DNA of 48,710 bases from the IMG/VR virus record IMGVR_UViG_3300017742_000018, positions 1 to 48,710 of that record; one strand, 5' to 3'. The DNA is from a virus. Positions 8,168-16,546 of this stretch are shown in pieces. Every line of letters begins with the position of its first letter. Position 1 is the first letter of the stretch. The translations under genes were made by a program, and so were the position numbers. The notes under the pieces are model-generated. The model did no database searches. It saw only the letters and a program-made list of their open reading frames with translations, and was not told where the DNA came from.

Positions 8168-8727
8168 AAGCCCATAGAATATTTACCAAAGGACAAACTG
8201 TGTATTGCCTACTATCATCTTTTAGTAGGCCTAATGTTTTATTGCCAGTAAAAGGTCTTATTGTAGATACCCAATGGGATCCTATTAATCCTTTATATCA
8301 AATTCGTATTATTAAGATGTATGATAATATGAAGTATCTTAAGTCTCATTTTTTTGATATGAATTTTAAATATGAGTTTAATAATAGAGCTAGAAAAATG
8401 CCTATTAAAAAAGAAGACTTTAAAAATGTAAAATCATTAGAGGATAGGTTTGATGAAAGTGATAGAGAACGGTTATATGTAATAGTAGAATCTGTCATGT
8501 GTAAAAAAACTAAAAATGATTTACAAGGTTTGTTTGAAAAAGTTCAGTTTTATATAATATCAAAAAACCTAAAAGAAATAAGAGATATATCATCAAGGCC
8601 ATTTTTTAAAGGTTCTCTTTCTACTGATAGCCCACAAGAGTTTAATGCTAGGTTTAAAAAAGGCTGGGTAGATAAATTCCAAAACGGAGATATTGACATC
8701 GATAAGTATCTCAACAGCTTAGGCTGA
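8164..8727 (+). CDS. Hypothetical protein with beta-barrel-like N-terminus
   Basis: 187 residues. Residues about 7-55 (FTKGQTVYCLL ... GLIVDTQWDPINPLYQIRI) look like a small SH3/KOW-like beta barrel, which is suggestive only. The middle is helical and charged, and the C-terminus (FKKGWVDKFQNGDIDIDKYLNSLG) is a helix-turn-helix-like tail. The start overlaps the previous stop as ATGA. The end of the gene holds the TGAATATATAC element that precedes the large baseplate gene at 8754. No function is assigned. Confidence 0.65.
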   Translation: MKAHRIFTKGQTVYCLLSSFSRPNVLLPVKGLIVDTQWDPINPLYQIRIIKMYDNMKYLKSHFFDMNFKYEFNNRARKMPIKKEDFKNVKSLEDRFDESDRERLYVIVESVMCKKTKNDLQGLFEKVQFYIISKNLKEIRDISSRPFFKGSLSTDSPQEFNARFKKGWVDKFQNGDIDIDKYLNSLG

Positions 8728-8735
8728 ATATATAC
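8725..8735 (+). promoter_or_regulatory. Candidate late promoter (TGAATATATAC)
   Basis: Identical to 1731-1741 and likewise exactly 29 bases before the start codon (ATG 8754). The following ten bases (TAAAAATAG...) are also nearly the same. Confidence 0.45.
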
Positions 8736-8753
8736 TAAAAATAGACTATAACT

Positions 8754-10553
8754 ATGTTCGGAGGCCCTTATTCAACAAACACAACAGGAAATAGCAGTGT
8801 AAATGATAATACACCACCTAATCCTAACTCATCAACTGCAACTAGGCTAGGTGTTTTTGGTGGAGAATCTACTGGGTTTGCTCATGGGGTTGAAACTGCT
8901 ATTGCTAAATCATTTTATTCAAACGGTGCTGTGCCTGATCAATTTGGTGTTGCTTTCGGTATGAAAGCTGTTATACCTAGATCAATATTTAATAGGTATG
9001 CATTATTTAATTTTAGAGGTATGCATGGAGGATTAACTGGTGGTAAACCGTTTAATGATTTTTTTGATAATGCTGATAATGCCACAATGGGTGGAAGCGA
9101 TTCAAAGAATGTTTCTATTGCTAAGCTTATAGAATATTTTAATACTAATTATCCTAGAATTGGATATACTGCACAAGATTTTTTATACTGTAAATATTAC
9201 AAACAAATTCCTGTTAATCATTTAATAACATTAAGAAGGTTCCCAACACCAGTAAATGATAACATATTTGATTTAAAAATGGATATTGCAGGAAAGGATC
9301 CAGATACTCCTAGAGCCGCTGAGAATGTTGATGCTACTCAAACTGCAGGTGTTACCGCTATTACCTACTTAGGTGAAAAGGCAGGTAATAAATTAGATGA
9401 AATTTTATCTATGTCTTATGGGTTAAATTATAAAGAAGTTAAATCTGAAATGGAAGATATCAGTAGCGGTGATGGTGGTTATACTTCTCAACCGTTTTAT
9501 TCTAAGATGGGTGGTGTTGGTAGAGCAACAGCTGATGCATTTAAAGGTATCAGTTCAAGGCAAAAGTTTGCTAAACAGAATATGAGTACTGGAGACCAAT
9601 TAGGAACCACTTATGCCAACTTTGTAATAGGTCCTGTTAATGTTATTGATTCTACTCAGATTAGAGATCGTGGTATGAAATTTTCAAATGACTTAAAACT
9701 TAATTTTGAATATGAACTAAAATCTCTTAATTATGTTAATCCTAAAATTGCAATGATTGACATCATTAGTAATATGTTAACTATGACTTATAATAATGGA
9801 CAGTTCTTCGGAGGCGGCCAAAGATACTATGGTAGTGCTGGTGCAGTGGCTAGTCAATTTGGAGATATTAATAAATTAAAACAAGGTGACTTCAGTGGAT
9901 ATATTGGAAGTGTAGTTACTGATGTTGAAACCGGATTTAAAAGTGTGTTTGGTGGGGCTGACGGTAATGTAACGGCTGAAAGTGGAATTGAAGGAATACT
10001 TAAAGTTGGTAAAACATTATTAGGTAATATGTTAGGTGGTTTCTTAAGTGATAATGTTGGTGCTGTTTCCGGTACACAGGCATCTAAAGCTTTAATTAGT
10101 GCTGAGCCTACTGGTGATTGGCATGTTACTGTGGGGAATCCATTAAATCCAATTGTAACAATGGGTAATATGTATTGTGATAATTCAACAATGACATTAG
10201 GACATGGTTTAGGTTATGATGATTTTCCAATGGAAGTAAAATTTGAAATTGATCTTAAGCACGGTAAGCCTAGAGATAAAGGAGATATAGAAAATATGTT
10301 TAATGCAGGCCGTGGTAGAATTTATGCTTCAGCAGAAGGTGAAGAAGATATTTTAAATTTAGCAGGTTTAGATGTTGCAACTTATGGAGCAGTTAAGACT
10401 GGGAAAACAAATACACAAGCAACACAAGGTGCACCTGCCGGATCAGCAAAAAGCAATAAGATAAGTAACATTAAAAATAATCCAAATAAACAAGCTACTA
10501 GTGATTCAGCCGAGTATATTTCTAACACTGTTAGTATGTTTATTGATTCTTAA
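8754..10553 (+). CDS. Large baseplate/tail structural protein
   Basis: A 599-residue protein heading the central baseplate gene run. The N-terminus is low-complexity, Asn/Thr/Ser/Pro-rich and probably flexible. Glycine-rich stretches occupy the middle. Residues about 450-530 (GDWHVTVGNPLNPIVTMGN ... DDFPMEVKFEIDLKHG) look like a beta-rich module of the tail-tube/baseplate-adaptor kind. No enzyme motif is seen. The next gene, 8 bases downstream, is LysM/gp53-like, followed by a gp27-like hub, so a role at the tube-baseplate junction (gp48/gp54-type) or in the hub is plausible. That assignment is inference from context and fold impression. Confidence 0.6.
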   Translation: MFGGPYSTNTTGNSSVNDNTPPNPNSSTATRLGVFGGESTGFAHGVETAIAKSFYSNGAVPDQFGVAFGMKAVIPRSIFNRYALFNFRGMHGGLTGGKPFNDFFDNADNATMGGSDSKNVSIAKLIEYFNTNYPRIGYTAQDFLYCKYYKQIPVNHLITLRRFPTPVNDNIFDLKMDIAGKDPDTPRAAENVDATQTAGVTAITYLGEKAGNKLDEILSMSYGLNYKEVKSEMEDISSGDGGYTSQPFYSKMGGVGRATADAFKGISSRQKFAKQNMSTGDQLGTTYANFVIGPVNVIDSTQIRDRGMKFSNDLKLNFEYELKSLNYVNPKIAMIDIISNMLTMTYNNGQFFGGGQRYYGSAGAVASQFGDINKLKQGDFSGYIGSVVTDVETGFKSVFGGADGNVTAESGIEGILKVGKTLLGNMLGGFLSDNVGAVSGTQASKALISAEPTGDWHVTVGNPLNPIVTMGNMYCDNSTMTLGHGLGYDDFPMEVKFEIDLKHGKPRDKGDIENMFNAGRGRIYASAEGEEDILNLAGLDVATYGAVKTGKTNTQATQGAPAGSAKSNKISNIKNNPNKQATSDSAEYISNTVSMFIDS

Positions 10554-10561
10554 TATAACTA

Positions 10562-11119
10562 TTGAATATGAACGTAAAATCATTAACTTTAAAAAATAAA
10601 TTAACTTTAGATAAAACAGGTGAAGGTTATTGGGACCTTACTGCACCATCATTTATTTATGATTCTGATCTTGGTGTTAGGGCATTACATTATGTTACTA
10701 TGGATCAGATAGGAAGAATAGATAAGATATCAGAAATTTATTTTGGTAGTGGAGAATTCATAGATGCTATCTGTGTAGTAAATAATATCTTTAATCCTTT
10801 TAGTGTTAATGAAGGTGATGTTTTAGTTATTCCAAATTTAAAAAGAAAGGATATAGTTTATAAGAAACCTAATCCTGCGACAACACCTAACACTGCACAA
10901 GCTGCATACATAGATACTGGTAGACAGAGTGAAAAGGATCAAGGGAGAATGCAGAGACTTATTGAAAAAGCGAAAAGTAGTGAAGCAGGTGTCAAACAGC
11001 CAATGCCTCCTAATATGCTACAGCCTGGCCAAGAAGCAAAAACATATACTGGTGGAAAGATTCAATTAGGAACTAATCTAAAAAGTAAAAGTACATTAAA
11101 GAAATCTCAAACTAATTAA
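10562..11119 (+). CDS. LysM-like baseplate protein (gp53-like)
   Basis: 185 residues. Residues about 48-92 carry a LysM-like pattern: DQIGRIDKISEIYFGSG, then FIDAICVVNNIFNPF, then VNEGDVLVIPNL, matching the family rhythm of helix, N-x-I-x-N-P-F and G-D-x-L-x-I-P. T4 gp53 and the small LysM proteins of contractile injection systems use this fold as an inter-subunit clamp in the baseplate, not for peptidoglycan binding. The C-terminal half is disordered and basic (GTNLKSKSTLKKSQ). It lies directly before a gp27-like hub gene, as in eCIS clusters. The fold call is good; equivalence to gp53 is inferred. Confidence 0.65.
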   Translation: MNMNVKSLTLKNKLTLDKTGEGYWDLTAPSFIYDSDLGVRALHYVTMDQIGRIDKISEIYFGSGEFIDAICVVNNIFNPFSVNEGDVLVIPNLKRKDIVYKKPNPATTPNTAQAAYIDTGRQSEKDQGRMQRLIEKAKSSEAGVKQPMPPNMLQPGQEAKTYTGGKIQLGTNLKSKSTLKKSQTN

Positions 11120-11121
11120 TT

Positions 11122-12621
11122 ATGTCTGCAGTAGAAAGAAATATATTAACTGTGGTAGAACCTACCATTGTACTTGATGAGCTAGAAATGACTGATGTTG
11201 AAAGCGGTTCAGAAAACTCGGATGGTGAAACTATGAAAGAAAAACCTTCAAAGTTTTCTACGATGATACCACTTATTAAAATTAATAATTATGAAGTACA
11301 GGGTGATAGGCTAGAAATGTTTGAATTAGAATCAACCGGGTTTTATCCAACATGTAGGTTTTCTTTTTATGATAGGGATGGTATGTTTACTGCTAGGTTT
11401 TTTCCTAAGGATGGGGATTTAATTCAATTATACATTAGATCACAAGGTGACGAAACAACATTTAAGCCAATAAGAATTGATTTTACCGTTGAAGATATTA
11501 AACCTTTAGGTGGAGGTGGTGCAACAAATACATCATCATTATTAATGGTTGAAGGTAGAATGAATGTACCAAATTTGTTTACAGAGAAGGTACAATTCCA
11601 GGATAATACTAGTTGGAATTCTTTACTTTCAATTGCAGAAGAATTAAAATTAGGGTATGCTTCTAATGTAGAAGATACCGCAGATCAACAAGTATGGACA
11701 AATCCTTATGATACTTCTGAAAAATTTATACAGGACATAACGTCCAATTCATATTTAAATGATGAATCTTTTTTTACTGCTTACATTGACCCTTACTATT
11801 ATTTAACCTTTGTTGATGCTAATAAATTTTTTGGACAAGAAGATGATTTAGAAGCTAGCCAAATGTTTCAACAGAATGCAATGGATACTATGGGAAGTGG
11901 TGATGATAGCGAAACTAATCCAGATTTTCCAAATATGATAAGTAATCAATTAGATTTTCAAGGTACTGCTAGATACATATCAAAATATCAGCAAGTAAAT
12001 AAGAGTGGTAAGATTAGTAAAAATAATGGATATAAAAGATATACACAATATTGGGATCTTAATGCAAAAGAATTTATAAGTGAATTTGTTGATCCTTTAA
12101 CTAATGACACACCCGGTATGGTACCAGTCACTAAAGGTAGAGTAACACCTGAAGGTGAAGTAGAAGGACCAAGAAATGATCAAATTAAATTTAAATTCTT
12201 AGGTACACAAGGTGATAATGTTCATGAAAATTATTACTATGCATCTATTCAAAATTTCCAAAACTTAGCAGAAATTAATAAGTTAGGAATGGTCGTGGAA
12301 TTAGATACTGTAAATCCTGCTATATTAAGGTATAGTAGAATATATTGTCATATGATGGAAACCGCACAGATGGTAAAAGGTGTTTTAACCGCTACCGAGA
12401 ATGATGAGGATGCTCCAACTGATACACAAAGAAGAAAGGATACCCCTGATAATGCAGGGAGTGATACATCAAATGAATTCGGTGTTATTAATGAATATCT
12501 TTCTGGTTTTTATGTTATCACGGGAATAGAATATTTTATGACAAAAGGACCACAGCCTGGTGGGCAAGGTTTAAGACAAAGATTGCATTTACGTAGGAGG
12601 GAAGTTACTCCTACAACATAA
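11122..12621 (+). CDS. gp27/VgrG N-like baseplate hub protein
   Basis: 499 residues. The central part has the hub-protein signature LLSIAEELKLGY (residues about 170-180), then KFIQDITSNSYLNDESFFTAYIDP and YYLTFVDANKFF, typical of the gp27/late-control-D beta-barrel superfamily. A first barrel lies around residues 50-150 (IKINNYEVQGDRLEMFELESTG). In T4 a gp27 trimer forms the hub that joins tube to gp5 spike. The acidic N-terminal 40 residues look disordered. It follows the LysM-like gene with a 2-base gap and precedes the spike gene by one gene. T4 gp27 is shorter, near 390 residues. Confidence in hub role is good. Confidence 0.75.
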   Translation: MSAVERNILTVVEPTIVLDELEMTDVESGSENSDGETMKEKPSKFSTMIPLIKINNYEVQGDRLEMFELESTGFYPTCRFSFYDRDGMFTARFFPKDGDLIQLYIRSQGDETTFKPIRIDFTVEDIKPLGGGGATNTSSLLMVEGRMNVPNLFTEKVQFQDNTSWNSLLSIAEELKLGYASNVEDTADQQVWTNPYDTSEKFIQDITSNSYLNDESFFTAYIDPYYYLTFVDANKFFGQEDDLEASQMFQQNAMDTMGSGDDSETNPDFPNMISNQLDFQGTARYISKYQQVNKSGKISKNNGYKRYTQYWDLNAKEFISEFVDPLTNDTPGMVPVTKGRVTPEGEVEGPRNDQIKFKFLGTQGDNVHENYYYASIQNFQNLAEINKLGMVVELDTVNPAILRYSRIYCHMMETAQMVKGVLTATENDEDAPTDTQRRKDTPDNAGSDTSNEFGVINEYLSGFYVITGIEYFMTKGPQPGGQGLRQRLHLRRREVTPTT

Positions 12622-12623
12622 AG

Positions 12624-12638
12624 AATAAATAAAAAAAA
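12624..12638 (+). promoter_or_regulatory. A-rich leader/late-promoter-like element
   Basis: AATAAATAAAAAAAA follows the hub stop codon and lies 20 bases (start to start) before ATG 12644. It is the same motif as at 2337, 31385 and 39616. Confidence 0.4.
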
Positions 12639-12643
12639 TTTAT

Positions 12644-14038
12644 ATGCCTAAACTTGAGTTATATAATCCGTTGGATCCGAGAGGAGTTCCTGAAAATTAC
12701 TTAAATGCTGATAAGCTAGGTAATTTAACAGGACAGTTTCCAAGTTCTTATGAATTTGCAAAATCCTTTGTCTCCCCATCATTTAGTGCTATCGGTGGAG
12801 GTAATGGTGTTACTGCTATAGACGATCCTACGTATTTAGGATTTAATATTAGGTTTGATATTATGAGTCCTTTATTTGCTGGGGCTACCACTGGAGCTCC
12901 TCAGCAACCTAGACCAGGTGGCAGCGATTCAGTAACAGCCGAACCTGGTGCACATAATACGTCAAACTCTCATCCAGCTGGAGAATCTGCCGTTGGTTAT
13001 TTAGAGGCTATTGGACAAACTACCAGAGCAGGTTATTTAAAGGCATTCATTCAAGGCATTAGAGAAATAGAAATATCTAGGCCTTATTATTTTCAAACTA
13101 TTGAAGGAATAACCGAAGCATATAATAAAACCATGGTTATGACGGATGGTTATGGTGGATCTGCAGATGGCGAAGGAATCACAATAGGATTATTGGAAGC
13201 TATTGATTTAAAGATGTCTGCTTTATTTAATTTATATAAAGCTGCATGTTATGATGTAAAATATAGAAGAAACATTATTCCTATTAACTTAAGGTATTTT
13301 AATTGTTATGTTGACATATTAGAAATTAGAAAATTCCATTCTGTTAAAAAGGCTACTACTGGAGGTAATCCTAATTCACCAGAAAATGATACAACTAAAA
13401 TTGTAAATAATAATACTTCAACTATTACATTTAGGTTTGAGGAATGTCTCTGGGATCCTACTGCGAGCGGTGCAGTATTTGCTAATGTTGCAAATGATGG
13501 GAGTAGCTCATGGGCAACCTCATCTATGAAATGGAGTTATGGGAGATGTGAAATGGAGGCTCAGTTTTCTGGTTATGATTCAGCTATAAAAGATCAGGCA
13601 AAATTACAACCAACTTCAATAGATGGTAAAACTAATCTCCAAAATAAAATGTTAGATAAACAGAAGTTTGGTGATATTGTTGAAGGTAAGTTTGATGCAT
13701 TTAAAGATAACCTTGTAAAAGGTGCAGCTAATTTTGCACAGAGAACAATTAATTCATTTACACAAGGGTTAGCTTTTGGTAATGTATTTGGTTTACGAAA
13801 TGATATAGTAGGTGCAATTAATAATCCACAAGGTTTAATTAACTCGCTAAACGGTGCTGCCGTTCAAGCTTTAGCTGGAGAGGTATCACAAGGTATAAAT
13901 CAAACTATAGATGATAATATATTTTCTGGACAAATACCTTCTGCGAGTGGCGACGATTTAAGTGGAAATGATAATATATTTAGTAATGGACCATCTGGGC
14001 CAGGTGGTGGTTTTAATGGCGGAAACATTTTTGAATAA
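12644..14038 (+). CDS. Baseplate structural protein, possibly tube-like adaptor
   Basis: 464 residues, placed between hub and spike genes, with which it is coupled (stop and next ATG share a base, TAATG). Residues about 205-320 are beta-rich with Trp/Tyr (NLRYFNCYVDILEIRKFH ... TITFRFEECLWDP ... MKWSYGRCEMEAQFSGYDS), in a style seen in tail-tube-derived baseplate proteins. The C-terminus is Gly/Asn/Ser-rich and low complexity. T4 has two tube-like adaptors (gp48, gp54), and this gene and that at 8754 are candidates. No motif proves it. Confidence 0.55.
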   Translation: MPKLELYNPLDPRGVPENYLNADKLGNLTGQFPSSYEFAKSFVSPSFSAIGGGNGVTAIDDPTYLGFNIRFDIMSPLFAGATTGAPQQPRPGGSDSVTAEPGAHNTSNSHPAGESAVGYLEAIGQTTRAGYLKAFIQGIREIEISRPYYFQTIEGITEAYNKTMVMTDGYGGSADGEGITIGLLEAIDLKMSALFNLYKAACYDVKYRRNIIPINLRYFNCYVDILEIRKFHSVKKATTGGNPNSPENDTTKIVNNNTSTITFRFEECLWDPTASGAVFANVANDGSSSWATSSMKWSYGRCEMEAQFSGYDSAIKDQAKLQPTSIDGKTNLQNKMLDKQKFGDIVEGKFDAFKDNLVKGAANFAQRTINSFTQGLAFGNVFGLRNDIVGAINNPQGLINSLNGAAVQALAGEVSQGINQTIDDNIFSGQIPSASGDDLSGNDNIFSNGPSGPGGGFNGGNIFE

Positions 14039-14934
14039 TGGGAAAATTAACAACTAAAGATTTAAAGGATGATAATCTTAAAGGTACTCAATGGATAGGA
14101 ATAGTTGAGAACACTGAAGATGATTTATTTGAAGGTAGATGTCGTGTTAGAGTTTATGGTAAAATGGATCAAAGAGAAGATCCTGAAGATCCTGCCAGCG
14201 CATACCTTATGCCTACTGAATCTTTACCGTGGGCAAGACCATCCGTATCATCTTCAGGTGGAAGTAACACAGGAAGCGGTACATTTTCTGTACCTAAGAT
14301 AGGAACTATAGTAAGAGTAAGTTTTGATAATGGTAATTATTATTCCCCAGTATACCATGAATCACTATACCCTTCTGATGAGACCAAGGCGGAGATAGAA
14401 GCAGCCTATCCTAATTCACACGTATTAATATATGACACTGCATTTGGGTTAACAGGTGATCTACAATCTGGTAGCACTGAAGTAACAAACGAGAGAGAAG
14501 GCGAACACATTAAAGTTTTCTTTACCGAAGAAAAAGGTTTGATGATGGACTATACCACAACGGAAGGTCCAACTACAATAAATATAAAGCCTGATAATTC
14601 AGTTGAAATAATAAATGCAAATGGAGATTCCATAGTAATGTTAAATGATGGAAATATAACATTTACTCACTCGGCACAATTTACTATAAACAGTGGGGCT
14701 AATACCGAAATAAATTGTACAGATGCTATTGTTAACTGTGAAAATACAATTATAAATCATGCATCATCTATTGAGTTAGGTCAAGGTGCTAGTGAAAAGA
14801 TTGTATTAGGTGATTCTTTTATGGCATATTTTAATGGGCATAATCATGTTGGTAATTTAGGAGCTCCAACAAGTCCACCTATATCTCCAATGACAACTTC
14901 ACTATTAAGCCAGAAAGAGGTAAAATCTTTATAA
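14038..14934 (+). CDS. gp5-like baseplate central spike without lysozyme domain
   Basis: 298 residues. Residues about 15-120 form a gp5-type OB fold (WIGIVENTEDDLFEGRCRVRVYG ... GTIVRVSFDNGNYYSPVYHESLYP). The rest is a beta-helix needle with short repeating strands (NSVEIINANGDSIVMLNDGNITF, EINCTDAIVNCENTIINHASS). It ends in GHNHVGNLGAPTSPP, with H268 and H270 as plausible metal ligands at the tip. The T4 gp5 lysozyme domain is absent. In contractile tails a trimer of this protein pierces the outer membrane. It overlaps the previous gene by one base. The spike role is strongly supported. Confidence 0.85.
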   Translation: MGKLTTKDLKDDNLKGTQWIGIVENTEDDLFEGRCRVRVYGKMDQREDPEDPASAYLMPTESLPWARPSVSSSGGSNTGSGTFSVPKIGTIVRVSFDNGNYYSPVYHESLYPSDETKAEIEAAYPNSHVLIYDTAFGLTGDLQSGSTEVTNEREGEHIKVFFTEEKGLMMDYTTTEGPTTINIKPDNSVEIINANGDSIVMLNDGNITFTHSAQFTINSGANTEINCTDAIVNCENTIINHASSIELGQGASEKIVLGDSFMAYFNGHNHVGNLGAPTSPPISPMTTSLLSQKEVKSL

Positions 14935-14942
14935 ATATATAA
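14930..14942 (+). promoter_or_regulatory. Candidate late promoter TATAAATATATAA
   Basis: This carries both TATAAATA (14930-14937), identical to the T4 late promoter consensus, and the window's recurrent AATATATAA (14934-14942). It overlaps the spike stop codon (TAA 14932-14934) and lies 24 bases before ATG 14966. Confidence 0.5.
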
Positions 14943-14965
14943 ACTATAAATTAAAACTTTAAACT

Positions 14966-15244
14966 ATGCCTTTAGTACCACCCGTGATTAATTCTGCAAT
15001 GGACGCAGCTTTCGTAGCTGGGATGCAAGCCATGACAGCCTTTTCAACCGGAGATGATCCAGCCAGAGAAGTTACTCAAGATCAAGTTATAGCCGCTGGC
15101 GCAGCTGCCTTTGCTGCAGTTGCTGGACCTGCAATTACTGCATATATAAAATCCGCTACCGTAGTTCCTGGAATTACTGTTGCTACCGCAGGATCACCTT
15201 CTGCACAGGTTGGTGCAACTACCGGCCCAGGTGTAATTGTATAA
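14966..15244 (+). CDS. Small Ala-rich protein after the spike gene
   Basis: 92 residues, very rich in Ala, Val, Gly and Thr. A helical first half (NSAMDAAFVAGMQAM, AAGAAAFAAVAGPAITAYIKS) is followed by a Val/Gly-rich tail (GITVATAGSPSAQVG). Small proteins of this kind occur beside spike genes in phage and eCIS loci; I know no established function. T4 has its PAAR tip protein (gp5.4) near gp5, but the PAAR-type Pro/Gly/Asp pattern is not present here. It could be a spike or hub accessory. It has its own promoter-like element. Confidence 0.6.
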   Translation: MPLVPPVINSAMDAAFVAGMQAMTAFSTGDDPAREVTQDQVIAAGAAAFAAVAGPAITAYIKSATVVPGITVATAGSPSAQVGATTGPGVIV

Positions 15245-15268
15245 TCTTAAACTATTAAATATTCTAAG

Positions 15269-15279
15269 GTATAATAATT
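15269..15279 (+). promoter_or_regulatory. Candidate host-type promoter element GTATAATAATT
   Basis: Exact match to 6545-6555, with a TATAAT core. A perfect 12-base palindrome, ATTGAATTCAAT (15277-15288), overlaps its end and could be an operator. Confidence 0.3.
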
Positions 15280-15294
15280 GAATTCAATACAAGT

Positions 15295-15303
15295 AATATA
15301 TAA
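15295..15303 (+). promoter_or_regulatory. Candidate late promoter AATATATAA
   Basis: An exact element copy in the 87-base gap before the S1-like gene, 37 bases before ATG 15332. Confidence 0.45.
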
Positions 15304-15331
15304 TCTATAATAACACTTTAATAAAAAAATA

Positions 15332-16504
15332 ATGACAGAACAAGAAATCACAATCCAATTAAGTGATGATCCATTTGATACAAAGGTAGTAAAAGTAAAG
15401 GTACCTAAAGGAACTAAATTAATGTGTACTGAAATGTATGCAGCAGATGCAATGGCTTTATATGATTTAGCTGATGATGAAGCTAAAAAACTACAAATGT
15501 CTGAAGAGAGTACTAACTATATTACTCAAGGTGAAATTGCATATATCAAAAAAGAGATTCAAAATATTGATGGTGTAGATACTGAAGTTAAGATAGAAGC
15601 ATTAGTAGATATATCAAGAAAGAATACAGCTGTTTGTAATTTAGAAAAAGAACCTAAAGAAATTGTTGACCAATTAGAAATTGGGATGTCTGTTGATATT
15701 AAAGTTAAAAGTTACAAGCAAGGTACTCTTTATGCATCAATCAGTGATGCAATGAATGAAGTAAAACGTAATGAGATTTACAATGCAATCGGAGATAAGA
15801 CAATAGGTTTCACTGGTAAAGTTAAAGAATTAATTCATGGAGGATATTGGGTTGAAGTTGGTGGAGTACAATGTTTTATGCCAGGTTCATTAGGCGGTTT
15901 AAATAAATTACATAATTTTGAAAAACTTGTAGGTAAAGAATTAATCGTAATGCCTATTACATATTCTAACGAAAAACAAACTATAGTAGTATCTCATAGA
16001 GAATACTTAAGAACAATGATTCCTACTGCTGTAGAAAATCTTAGAGAAAATATCAAAGAACATATTACAGGTATAGTAACTGGTACAACTAAGTTTGGTG
16101 TATTTGCAGAATTTAATGAATCTTTAACAGGTCTTATACCAAAAAATGAATTGGATGAAGCAACATTAGAATTATTTGATAAAAGAAGTATTAAGCCTGG
16201 CGATGAAATTAATTTCTGGACAAAGGAGATAATCTCAGACAGAAAAATTATACTAAGTCAAGAAGGTCCTAAAATTGATCTATGGGATGGTGCTGATGAA
16301 AAGTATAAACCTATGATGATCACCGAAGGTAAAGTTACTAAGGTTACTAAGTATGGTGCATTTGTGGAATTAGAAAAAGGTATCAGTGGACTTATTCATA
16401 AAACTAAGTTAAAAAATACTGAAGTTTCAAAAGGTGATATTGTTAATGTTAAAATTGGCAGTGTAAATACCAGTGATCGTAAGATTACTATGAACTTAGT
16501 ATAA
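15332..16504 (+). CDS. Multi-S1-domain RNA-binding protein (ribosomal protein S1-like)
   Basis: 390 residues with three clear S1 (OB-fold) domains at about 157-222 (FTGKVKELIHGGYWVEVGG), 243-309 (ITGIVTGTTKFGVFAEF ... SLTGLIP ... DRKIILSQ) and 330-389 (EGKVTKVTKYGAFVELEKG ... GLIHKTKL ... DRKITMNL). A degenerate one lies at about 117-140. The N-terminal 100 residues are acidic and unassigned. This resembles the mRNA-binding part of bacterial ribosomal protein S1, which has more domains and brings mRNA to the 30S subunit. Phage S1-like proteins could bias translation to phage mRNAs or bind RNA otherwise. It is oddly placed inside the baseplate cluster and has its own promoter-like elements. 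The domain call is firm, the function inferred. Confidence 0.85.
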   Translation: MTEQEITIQLSDDPFDTKVVKVKVPKGTKLMCTEMYAADAMALYDLADDEAKKLQMSEESTNYITQGEIAYIKKEIQNIDGVDTEVKIEALVDISRKNTAVCNLEKEPKEIVDQLEIGMSVDIKVKSYKQGTLYASISDAMNEVKRNEIYNAIGDKTIGFTGKVKELIHGGYWVEVGGVQCFMPGSLGGLNKLHNFEKLVGKELIVMPITYSNEKQTIVVSHREYLRTMIPTAVENLRENIKEHITGIVTGTTKFGVFAEFNESLTGLIPKNELDEATLELFDKRSIKPGDEINFWTKEIISDRKIILSQEGPKIDLWDGADEKYKPMMITEGKVTKVTKYGAFVELEKGISGLIHKTKLKNTEVSKGDIVNVKIGSVNTSDRKITMNLV

Positions 16505-16521
16505 CCTTTATCCTGGTTTAG

Positions 16522-16530
16522 AATATATAA
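16522..16530 (+). promoter_or_regulatory. Candidate late promoter AATATATAA
   Basis: An exact element copy in the 42-base gap between the S1-like and amidoligase-like genes, 25 bases before ATG 16547. Confidence 0.45.
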
Positions 16531-16546
16531 ACAAATCAGGATAAAT

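Noticed and set aside
14966-15244. PAAR spike-tip protein
   Set aside because: Size and position fit, but the Gly/Pro-rich PAAR repeats and metal-binding His/Cys residues are missing.
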